From Candidatus Gastranaerophilales bacterium (GTDB taxonomy: Bacteria; Cyanobacteriota; Vampirovibrionia; Gastranaerophilales; Gastranaerophilaceae): a stretch of 33,549 bases of DNA. How positions within the stretch are numbered: position 1 is the first letter of the stretch; each line of letters starts with the position of its first letter. The stretch lies in assembly GCA_944323935.1 (NCBI GenBank), contig CALUUJ010000018.1, forward strand, positions 1-33,549. Reading direction: 5' to 3'. The notes beneath the pieces were generated by a model. The model did no database searches and was not told the DNA's origin. It saw only the letters and a list, made by a program, of their open reading frames with translations. The position numbers and the translations under genes are program-made. Below are positions 9,401-14,472 of this stretch, piece after piece.

Positions 9401-10861
9401 TGATCGATCTTCTTTATATGTTTTATGAAAGTTATTCATTGGTATTTTATTTTCTATAAATTTACAAGCTAAGTTCATCTCATCTTCATCGGATAAAATT
9501 AAATTTATATTGTCTGCCCCTAAACCATTCATTTGCGCAGCTGGAAGTCGCATATTATCTGCTATTTCCATATCTGCATATTTTGCTGCACTAAAACCAG
9601 AAACACCTTGTCTGTATAATTCTAGAGCTTTATCTTTATTTCTTGCTCCTTTAATATATTTTGCGACACCGATTGGCAACGAACTTTCTTTTGAAAGAGC
9701 AATAATGGAATTAATCTCATCTTGAAAATATTTTGAGTATAATAGTTTTCCTACTTCTTCTATATCATGACCATTTCGAGCCATGTCAACTAAGAAAATA
9801 CTATTATCTTCTCCAAACTGTTCATAAAAAGTTTTTGCTTGCATAAAAGGTAAGCCTAGTTTTATAAGCTGTATGGTTAAAAATTTCTCTTTATCTTCAT
9901 TCGTTTCAATATTTGAAATAATATATTCTTTTACACCTTCTTGTATATCTGCTTTTGCATATTGTATACATTTCTCCCAATCTGTTTCATTTGAATTTTT
10001 TAAAAATAGCCCAATATCGAAAAATTGTTTTGGTATATATTTTTGATTTTTTAGTATTTCTAATATTGAATTTAGTATTTCTTTGGGAATTGTATAATAC
10101 TCAAAAGCTTTGCTGAGCGGAATGCCACAAGAATGTATTTCTTTTAAAATTTCTGTATCTATCAATTCAATTTCAATTGGTAACATATTTAAATTATATT
10201 CTGGATCCATTAAGCCGATTTGAATTGCTGTATTGATGTTTTTTTCCGATTTATACTCGCTATATGCTCTATTAATTATATTATATATTTTAGATTTATC
10301 TTTTATGCTTTCGTCTTCAATAATATCATTTATTCTTTTTTCTGCAGATTCATTGACTATCGCGAGTAAGATTGTTCTTGCGTTAACTCCATTCCCTATT
10401 AAATTTTTTATTTTTTGTTTATTTTTTTTTATTTCAAGCAAAGGTTCGATTTCGGATAAATCAATACCTCCATTTGCTAAATATACTATATCACTATCCG
10501 GTTGTAGTTTTGAGTTATATGAAAATTTTATTGCATTTTTAACTCCCATTCCCAAACCAACCCAACTCAAAGCTTTAAAAAAGTGTTCATCATCACAAGA
10601 TAACATTTGATCAATTTGATTTTCATCCGTAATATTTGATGAATATAATATTTCTATTCGTTTTTCATAACTTAGTGGTTCATCTTGCTTATTCCTGGAT
10701 GAATTTATTTTAATTTGTGCTCTTCCTATATTTTCAAATATTGGACTGGAATCTTGATATTCGTTATTAAATCTTGATTCGTTATTTTTCTCTTCCTTTT
10801 TATCTACTTGACTGTTACCTTTGAATGTCAAGTATTTTAGAACCCTAAGTTTTAAATACAA
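6467..10861 (-). CDS. Giant (1464 aa) helical protein with C-terminal GDRTSCC/DNIE domain, function unknown
   Basis: No signal peptide or membrane segment is seen. Residues 1-75 look disordered. About residues 75-1250 are almost entirely predicted helical, with recurring short units of the form [YR]xxGxxxxxAxxYAxM or RxxGLNAFYSVCLAQ that suggest an irregular alpha-solenoid. The last 160 residues differ: an alpha/beta region with GDRTSCC (1305-1311), a Gly/Ser stretch, a strand FNVVEVKDEQDNIIAMS, and DNIE at 1364-1367. That combination resembles a poorly described GNAT-like domain seen in large bacterial and viral proteins; I hold this loosely. The start is TTG, chosen because an AAGGAG Shine-Dalgarno lies 8 bases upstream (revcomp of 10870-10875). 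The N-terminal FKGN is reminiscent of other lineage-restricted proteins here. It may be an effector or surface-interaction protein, but nothing proves it. Confidence 0.8.
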   Translation of the reverse strand: MYLKLRVLKYLTFKGNSQVDKKEEKNNESRFNNEYQDSSPIFENIGRAQIKINSSRNKQDEPLSYEKRIEILYSSNITDENQIDQMLSCDDEHFFKALSWVGLGMGVKNAIKFSYNSKLQPDSDIVYLANGGIDLSEIEPLLEIKKNKQKIKNLIGNGVNARTILLAIVNESAEKRINDIIEDESIKDKSKIYNIINRAYSEYKSEKNINTAIQIGLMDPEYNLNMLPIEIELIDTEILKEIHSCGIPLSKAFEYYTIPKEILNSILEILKNQKYIPKQFFDIGLFLKNSNETDWEKCIQYAKADIQEGVKEYIISNIETNEDKEKFLTIQLIKLGLPFMQAKTFYEQFGEDNSIFLVDMARNGHDIEEVGKLLYSKYFQDEINSIIALSKESSLPIGVAKYIKGARNKDKALELYRQGVSGFSAAKYADMEIADNMRLPAAQMNGLGADNINLILSDEDEMNLACKFIENKIPMNNFHKTYKEDRSYLELLERIYSSGLNSGDINSLLYLKLDSKSLQNAFDLIQAGAEINEIYYLVNTSKLKDSLLYEKELPNPNNPNGEGISHEQIKERVLRLHNESKLSFNECFNINGLYTIDEDTFNRFISFNRGTFSPYDSLSLAEMKNKDGEFLPESILKLSPLDVQTTKDLFTANLIDEDTINKAIEYRKRGLNAFYSVCLAQLNIKEYDKAAELAKHRLPIHVIQDVLKHKKYSEAVHSSKTGAEAYEYSSKYNLPVWQDTKTIIDNIALSKKYGMDLISIMRIKEEIIDLPLDQKVIDAVFIAAQKGLELDKIKEYAKSEFIRNKTKQYEEVGMNNADADFLAKNSYYDKNILNKNNMIIDTAMCNDIGIKYAIPLVMRKDEIKTYNELKDAPNYTKKLAAMVAVLDIQNSEKSIQILKGIIDPSFVENIKKGIQNPNLDKHIDRIFNQIISNPNMLKSMVNCELSLEEISELTIQYAKKSLKLAMKRPNLYLSNIPIELTTKTNGKYPDLSSEQMEQYQNQFCDLVSENLSIILRAQKYLDADTFNQLMDKRTDNFYNILEDLNKLTDENYKKLSDLCQLKNPENKPLRAKDKIELARIIYDLQLADIETDIFSNSGTIDIEKIKQELLMIELMTAGITKEELMSAPPSKLDFDKEYTHAFLSSKVKQMFNQFINELSEDEARQTIISELKSNQNNEFWLEHMGIDKNSCDKLILLIENIDNWSEDKLYSEYISIMRNRPENNDDLQNVLRGAILFDYKDFLMDETSPIGKVNCKTKDEFEKRGLDYDKWFYNSSIKDFEFKIKDRNLKIGLWERYPQKDLFMGDRTSCCTALSGGSNGASTPIYLLNSAFNVVEVKDEQDNIIAMSRIYMAEIDNEPSLVMDNIEINGAFFKELDPNDLKKLRDVFFSYIKHYANNINLKNLMNVYFSTSYTHVPNTDLEKVKKNINFIGEISSPECYSNTAAGWINPSDLKENIYELYVVN

Positions 10862-10974
10862 GATCCTTACTCCTTATATATGAACTATATCGGATAATGT
10901 ATATAAAACTTTAGCATCCTACCTTTATAGTTAATTTTAAGGAAGGTAATACATATAAATTTTTTTGAATATTA

Positions 10975-10993
10975 TTTTATGATAATCATAAAA
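10975..10993. promoter_or_regulatory. 19-bp palindrome, candidate operator
   Basis: TTTTATGAT and ATCATAAAA form a perfect dyad around a single central A. A one-base centre cannot form a hairpin loop, so a dimeric regulator site is more likely than a terminator. It lies 3 bases after the HTH gene stop and 114 bases before the start of the 1464-residue gene, on the promoter side of the latter. Confidence 0.45.
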
Positions 10994-10996
10994 GTA

Positions 10997-11356
10997 TTAG
11001 CAAATAGATTTAATTTGGTTTAAGGCTTCAACACAAGAACTCGAAATAGCATTTATTGCCATAAAGTTTGCTTTTAATGTCTCACATTGCTCTTTAGTTA
11101 AATAATAACCTGATGCATTTCCGATAGTTCTGTCTTTATCAGTACTGTATTTGTCTGAGTATATGTTATATCTTGTAAGATATTCTTTGTTTATATCTCT
11201 ATCTATATCTATGGCATAGCCGTTTTTTTTTGCAGGATGTGAATCTTCTGGTATAATTTTGCCATTTCTTATACCTCGTCTTATTGTTTCAGGATCTACT
11301 TTTGCTATTTCAGATAACTTTTTTACAGTAACTATATTCTTACCAAATGTAATCAT
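10997..11356 (-). CDS. Small HTH DNA-binding protein
   Basis: The protein has 119 residues. An N-terminal helix-turn-helix is clear at about residues 9-35 (TVKKLSEIAKVDPETIRRGIRNGKI), in the style of MerR/excisionase-type winged helices where the recognition helix carries TIRRGIRNG. A loop with PAKKNGYAID follows. Residues 85-119 form a likely amphipathic helix ending in Cys. It lies on the same strand just upstream of the 1464-residue gene, 135 bases apart, with a palindrome between, so it may regulate that gene and itself. Start: ATG preceded by a GGGG stretch about 8 bases upstream. It could equally be a phage- or plasmid-type regulator. No enzymatic domain is present. Confidence 0.7.
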   Translation of the reverse strand: MITFGKNIVTVKKLSEIAKVDPETIRRGIRNGKIIPEDSHPAKKNGYAIDIDRDINKEYLTRYNIYSDKYSTDKDRTIGNASGYYLTKEQCETLKANFMAINAISSSCVEALNQIKSIC

Positions 11357-11428
11357 TATAATACCCCATTGTTGTTCTGTTCATATATACAACACGGAGG
11401 AAAAAATTTTTTGATAGTTGTAAAAGAA

Positions 11429-11468
11429 CACATGGTTTGATTATTTGTTCCACATGGTTTGATTATTT
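11429..11468. repeat. Two tandem 18-bp direct repeats
   Basis: CACATGGTTTGATTATTT occurs identically at 11429-11446 and 11451-11468, a 22-base period (about two helical turns). They lie about 75-110 bases upstream of the HTH gene on its promoter side, in a stretch without genes (11357-11564). Iterons for a regulator are the simplest explanation. Confidence 0.75.
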
Positions 11469-11564
11469 TGGGCAACATAAAATTTGAAATATTAAATAAA
11501 TGAGCAAATTTGCAATTTTAAGAATATAAAGTTACTATCATAAAAACAAATTAAAATATATAAG

Positions 11565-11873
11565 TTAACTCTGCATTTTATCAAGCAGAGTTTTAATTTC
11601 CATAATTTTTTCTTTTGCAATTTCAGAATCAGAAAAAGACTTAGCAACACATTCTTCAAGATGTGTTTTCAATATATTGCTTTCAACATGTTTTATTGCT
11701 GAACGTACAGCCTTGAGCTGCACAATAATATCCGGACAATATCGTTGTTCTTCAATCATTTTCTTGATACCTTCCAACTGACCTATTGCCCTGTTTAGGC
11801 GAGGTATCTCATGTTTATGGCTCGGATTTTCTGATTTTTTTATGTTCATATCGTTTGTAAACTCTTTTTTCAT
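11565..11873 (-). CDS. csoR: CsoR/RcnR family metal-sensing repressor (copper type)
   Basis: This is a helical DUF156 protein without an HTH. The conserved run RLNRAIGQLEGIKKMIEEQRYCPDIIVQL is followed by HVESNILKTHLEECV. The Cys in YCPDI plus His and Cys in THLEEC give the Cys-His-Cys Cu(I) ligand set of true CsoR rather than the RcnR/FrmR sets. CsoR leaves DNA when it binds Cu(I). The start is uncertain: ATG 11873 is given, ATG 11849 has an AAGAG about 10 bases upstream, and TTG 11903 has AAGGAG but lies inside a terminator stem. Upstream on the same strand is the metallothionein-like gene, whose promoter carries two CsoR-type operators. The regulator therefore probably controls that gene and, through read-through, itself. 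Confidence 0.9.
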   Translation of the reverse strand: MKKEFTNDMNIKKSENPSHKHEIPRLNRAIGQLEGIKKMIEEQRYCPDIIVQLKAVRSAIKHVESNILKTHLEECVAKSFSDSEIAKEKIMEIKTLLDKMQS

Positions 11874-11889
11874 TCTTTCATTATACACA

Positions 11890-11913
11890 AAAAGGAGCAG
11901 CAACGCCGCTCCT
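11890..11913 (-). terminator. Hairpin terminator/attenuator between metallothionein gene and csoR
   Basis: On the minus strand GGAGCGGC pairs with GCTGCTCC (one G-U) around a 3-base loop and is followed by five T. It starts directly after the TAA of the metallothionein-like gene. It would make the short transcript abundant and csoR expression a read-through product. The left arm also contains an AAGGAG that could serve a TTG start of csoR. Confidence 0.7.
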
Positions 11914-12051
11914 TAATCCCAAAATAATATTCTATTTTTTAGGAAGTTCATTGCACTCAGGCGGGCAATTACATTTGTCTTCGGTGCAAGTACAGTTGTC
12001 TCCGCATTTGCAGTTAACGCATTTGCAATGTGGATTTGAACATTTAGCCAT
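11914..12051 (-). CDS. Metallothionein-like Cys-rich small protein (45 aa)
   Basis: This 45-residue protein has ten Cys and one His (MAKCSNPHCKC..., later NCKCGDNCTC and CNCPPEC), with four CxC motifs: at 9/11, 14/16, 20/22 and 27/29. This is the pattern of bacterial metallothioneins, which bind Cu(I), Zn or Cd in thiolate clusters. The start has an almost ideal Shine-Dalgarno AAAGGAGG at 12057-12064. Its promoter holds two 17-bp CsoR-type operators and csoR follows downstream, so Cu(I) is the likely metal, by analogy with the copper metallothionein MymT under the CsoR-family RicR in mycobacteria. The last seven residues (RILFWD region) lack Cys and run up to the terminator. Confidence 0.85.
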
Positions 12052-12071
12052 ATTAGCCTCCTTTTTCTTTT

Positions 12072-12088
12072 ATACCCACAGGGGGTAT
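12072..12088. promoter_or_regulatory. CsoR-type operator, distal site
   Basis: ATACCC-N5-GGGTAT with a G-rich centre matches the dyad bound by CsoR proteins. It lies between the predicted transcription start and the Shine-Dalgarno of the metallothionein-like gene, where a bound repressor would block elongation or promoter clearance. Confidence 0.78.
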
Positions 12089-12102
12089 CTAACTACATGT
12101 AC

Positions 12103-12131
12103 ATAATACCCTATAGGGGTATATTTGTCAA
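12103..12131 (-). promoter_or_regulatory. Promoter of metallothionein-like gene with embedded CsoR operator
   Basis: On the minus strand a consensus -35 TTGACA (12126-12131) and -10 TATTAT (12103-12108) have a 17-base spacer. A 17-bp dyad ATACCC-N5-GGGTAT (12106-12122) occupies the spacer and touches the -10 box. Repressor binding would exclude RNA polymerase. The second identical-format dyad starts 34 bases away. Confidence 0.85.
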
Positions 12132-12157
12132 GTGGTCTTTTTATGATAAATCGTGTA

Positions 12158-12517
12158 TTAATCCATCTCACCCTTGTAGGCGCAGGGGATATTTTCTTCT
12201 TTTAAATAATTCATTCCCCACTTGTTTAACTCAATAATTGCAGGAATAAGTGTTTCACCTCTTTTAGTGAGAGAATATTCAGTTTTTGGCGGCACTACGG
12301 GATAAAGTTTTCGTTTGATTATTCCATCTGTTTCAAGTTCTTTTAACTGTTGTATAAGCATTTTGGGAGTTGCGTGTGAAATCAATTTTTGTAGTTCATT
12401 ATATCTCAATGTTTTATTTATAAGGTGTCCGATTATAACTCCTTTGTATTTCCCTCCGATTATCTCCATTGTTGCTTCAAGCGGACATTTATATTCATCT
12501 TTTTTATGCTTTGTCAT
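12158..12517 (-). CDS. HxlR family transcriptional regulator
   Basis: This 119-residue winged-helix protein has the HxlR pattern: CPLEATMEIIGGKYKGVIIGHL, LRYNELQKLISHATPKMLIQQLKELETDGIIKRK, and a wing VVPPKTEYSLTKRGETLIPAI. Cys11 occupies the position of the redox-sensing N-terminal Cys in regulators such as YodB and HypR, so sensing of quinones, aldehydes or hypochlorite is possible; this is an inference. The gene is divergent from an MBL-fold hydrolase with 107 bases between. Its own promoter overlaps a TACTT-N6-AAGTA dyad, which points to autoregulation and control of the neighbour. Family length is normal. Confidence 0.92.
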   Translation of the reverse strand: MTKHKKDEYKCPLEATMEIIGGKYKGVIIGHLINKTLRYNELQKLISHATPKMLIQQLKELETDGIIKRKLYPVVPPKTEYSLTKRGETLIPAIIELNKWGMNYLKEENIPCAYKGEMD

Positions 12518-12534
12518 AATTAAAATACCTAATT

Positions 12535-12577
12535 TACTTTTTGGTAAGTATTATACAAAAAAGTGCATTCTTGTCAA
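12535..12577 (-). promoter_or_regulatory. hxlR-type promoter with operator dyad
   Basis: Minus-strand TTGACA (12572-12577) and TATAAT (12550-12555) are both consensus, with a 16-base spacer. TACTT-N6-AAGTA (12535-12550) lies immediately downstream at the expected start site and resembles the TACT/AGTA-type dyads of HxlR proteins. A weaker plus-strand promoter for the MBL gene may share this region (TTGTCA 12571-12576, TATAAA 12592-12597, spacer only 15). Confidence 0.72.
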
Positions 12578-12624
12578 AATGATAATAAATGTATAAAATT
12601 GCTTTATTAAAGGAGGAAATCTAA

Positions 12625-13416
12625 ATGAAAATTACACAGGTAAGAAGTGCAACAATTATAGTTGAATATAATAATACAAAATTTTTAATTGACCCATGGC
12701 TTATGCCCAAAGATTATATGCCCGGGTTTGATGTTGCAATAAATTCCGATGTCAGACAGCCAAGAGTGGAGCTGCCTTTTGGAATTGAAAAAATTGTTGA
12801 TGTTGATGCTGTTATTATCACTCATATCCACCCTGACCACTGGGATGAATTTGCAGAAAAAGCTCTGGATAAAAATATAAAAGTTTTTGTTCAATCTTCT
12901 GTTGATAAAGACTACGTTATCTCAAAGGGTTTTACAAATGTTGAGATTATACAAGAATCCGGAATAGAATATAATGCCATAACCCTATACAAAACAGGAA
13001 CTCAACATGGCAAAAGAGAGATAATAAAACCGTTATGTGATTCTGTTGGCTTGCCTTATGATGCAATGGGTGTTGTTTTTAAATCAAATAATGAAAAATC
13101 ATTGTATATTGCAGGCGATACAATTTGGTGTGAGGAAGTAAAAGATGTCTTAGGCAAATACAAGCCTGAAGTTATAGTAGTAAATGCCTGTGCGGCAACT
13201 CTTTTGAACGGAGAACGCATAATTATGAATATTGAAGATGTAAAAAATGTTTTGGATGCTGCGCCTGACGCAAAAGTAATTGCAAGTCATTTAGATACAG
13301 TCAGCCATCTTTCTGTTACAAGAGAAGATTTAAAAGAATTTAAAACTAAAAATAATATTGGTAATCTGTTAATCCCTGATGATGGAGAAACGCTTGATTT
13401 TATAGGCAATAATTAA
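12625..13416 (+). CDS. MBL-fold metal-dependent hydrolase (UlaG-like)
   Basis: The protein has 263 residues. The metallo-beta-lactamase signature THIHPDHWD gives H67, H69, D71 and H72. D165 in YIAGDTIW and H222 in ASHLDTVSH complete the dinuclear metal site. The N-terminal KITQVRSATIIVEYNNTKFLIDPWL is typical of the UlaG-like subgroup (lactonases and related Zn/Mn hydrolases). No signal peptide is seen, so it is cytoplasmic. The start is certain: AAAGGAGG at 12609-12616 lies 8 bases upstream. HxlR-MBL divergent pairs are common in bacteria and usually answer to reactive electrophiles; the substrate here is unknown. Confidence 0.92.
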   Translation: MKITQVRSATIIVEYNNTKFLIDPWLMPKDYMPGFDVAINSDVRQPRVELPFGIEKIVDVDAVIITHIHPDHWDEFAEKALDKNIKVFVQSSVDKDYVISKGFTNVEIIQESGIEYNAITLYKTGTQHGKREIIKPLCDSVGLPYDAMGVVFKSNNEKSLYIAGDTIWCEEVKDVLGKYKPEVIVVNACAATLLNGERIIMNIEDVKNVLDAAPDAKVIASHLDTVSHLSVTREDLKEFKTKNNIGNLLIPDDGETLDFIGNN

Positions 13417-13444
13417 AATTTTATACTAATGAAGTTGCTCAACC

Positions 13445-13475
13445 CAAGGTCGGAAAAATTTTCCCGACCTTGTTT
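13445..13475 (+). terminator. Terminator after the MBL gene
   Basis: A 9-bp perfect stem CAAGGTCGG/CCGACCTTG (13445-13453 with 13464-13472) is followed by a short T run. The inner A and T tracts may lengthen the stem. It begins 28 bases after the stop codon. Confidence 0.75.
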
Positions 13476-13828
13476 CAAATTCTCAAACCTTATGATATTT
13501 TTGTGAAAATTTGCGGAACTGGACTATTCCTAAATAATCAAATTATCCGTACAGTTCAAATTTGGTGCGTATCTCACTGATAATATACAAATCTCAATCT
13601 ATCCGTACAGTCCAGAAAAAGTCCAGTTTTCCAGTTTGATTTTTTTGGAACACTTAATTTTTCCGACCCGAAAACGCCCACACAAAGCCTGCTTTACCAA
13701 AATAATCTATCTAGCCGTACAAATCAACCTGGACAAAAAACTACAATAGTAAAGTACAAAAATTCCAATAATTTTTTATATAAAATATATTATTGGAGTT
13801 TTATTTTTAATCTATTTTAAATTTCTGG
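13476..13828. repeat. Gene-free stretch with three degenerate GTACGGATAGATT repeats
   Basis: No plausible reading frame is present. Three copies of a degenerate element are seen. On the minus strand they read GTACGGATAATTTG (near 13537-13555), GTACGGATAGATTG (13596-13611) and GTACGGCTAGATAGATT (near 13703-13720). ATCCGTACAGT is identical at 13545-13555 and 13601-13611, 56 bases apart. GTCCAG occurs twice at 13610-13615 and 13621-13626, and GGAACTGGAC at 13515-13524 could pair with it. The base composition is less AT-rich than nearby spacers. Function unknown: binding sites, a structured RNA or a decayed repeat element are all possible. Confidence 0.5.
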
Positions 13829-13915
13829 CGGAAAGGGTGGGATTCGAACCCACGGCAGAGTCTCCCCTGCACAAACGTTCCAGGTTTGCACCTTAAACCA
13901 CTCGGACACCTCTCC
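13829..13915 (-). tRNA. tRNA-Ser (anticodon GGA)
   Basis: On the minus strand the acceptor GGAGAGG pairs with CCTTTCC (one G-U), the discriminator is G, and the anticodon stem CAAAC/GTTTG has loop CTGGAAC, giving GGA. A long class II variable arm and the T arm GTGGGTTCGAATCCCAC are present. Length is 87 nt, and no CCA is encoded. Confidence 0.95.
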
Positions 13916-13973
13916 AAACAGTCATTATTATTTATAACAAAGATTATCTTTACAGTCAAATATTTATATTTTT

Positions 13974-14318
13974 TTATTGTAGAGTTTTCTTCTTTAATCT
14001 TTCAAGTTGTTTTGCTACAGAAAGAACATAATCAATTTCTACATCAGAAAGCTTATTGAATAATTTTAGTAAACTTTTTTGCTGTGGACTAAGTTCCTTA
14101 TCTTGTTCCATATCTGCAGAAAATTCTTTTAATGAAATGTTTAAAGAATCTAATATTTTTACAAAATTTTCAAATTTTGGATAGTGAATTCCTGTTTCTA
14201 TTTTAGAAATTTGTTTTTCTGTTACACCAACTTTTTCCGCCAAATCGTGTTGTGTCATTCCAAGTTTTTGTCTGAATTTTCTTATCTTTTTTCCTATAAT
14301 AATTTTTGAATTGTTCAT
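13974..14318 (-). CDS. XRE-family transcriptional regulator
   Basis: The protein has 114 residues from the ATG at 14318. The Cro/CI-type HTH covers about residues 8-62: IGKKIRKFRQKLGMTQHDLAEKVGVTEKQISKIETGIHYP, then FVKILDSLNISLKEF. A C-terminal helical segment (LSPQQKSLLKLFNKLSDVEIDYVLSVAKQLERLKKK) probably mediates dimerisation. The frame is open 24 codons further upstream, but that part lacks family resemblance and a Shine-Dalgarno, so the internal ATG was preferred. It is divergent from the PLD-like gene with about 155 bases between and may regulate it. No metabolite-binding domain is present. Confidence 0.88.
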   Translation of the reverse strand: MNNSKIIIGKKIRKFRQKLGMTQHDLAEKVGVTEKQISKIETGIHYPKFENFVKILDSLNISLKEFSADMEQDKELSPQQKSLLKLFNKLSDVEIDYVLSVAKQLERLKKKTLQ

Positions 14319-14472
14319 ACTATCACCATAATAAAACACTATATATATGTTAATTTCTAATAACTGCAAATTGAACACATTCAAACGCACTAATTTAAAA
14401 ATATTATATAACGTTGAAGAATACTAATTGCAATAATCAAATATTTGCTGAGTTTACTGTATAATAATATTT

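Noticed and set aside
10233..10610. Hydrophobic 125-codon plus-strand frame inside the giant gene
   Set aside because: Antisense of a Lys/Glu/Ile-rich gene always gives a Phe/Leu/Ser-rich frame; no ribosome site.
11429..11468. CRISPR-like repeats
   Set aside because: Only two copies with a 4-base spacer and no cas genes, so not a CRISPR array.
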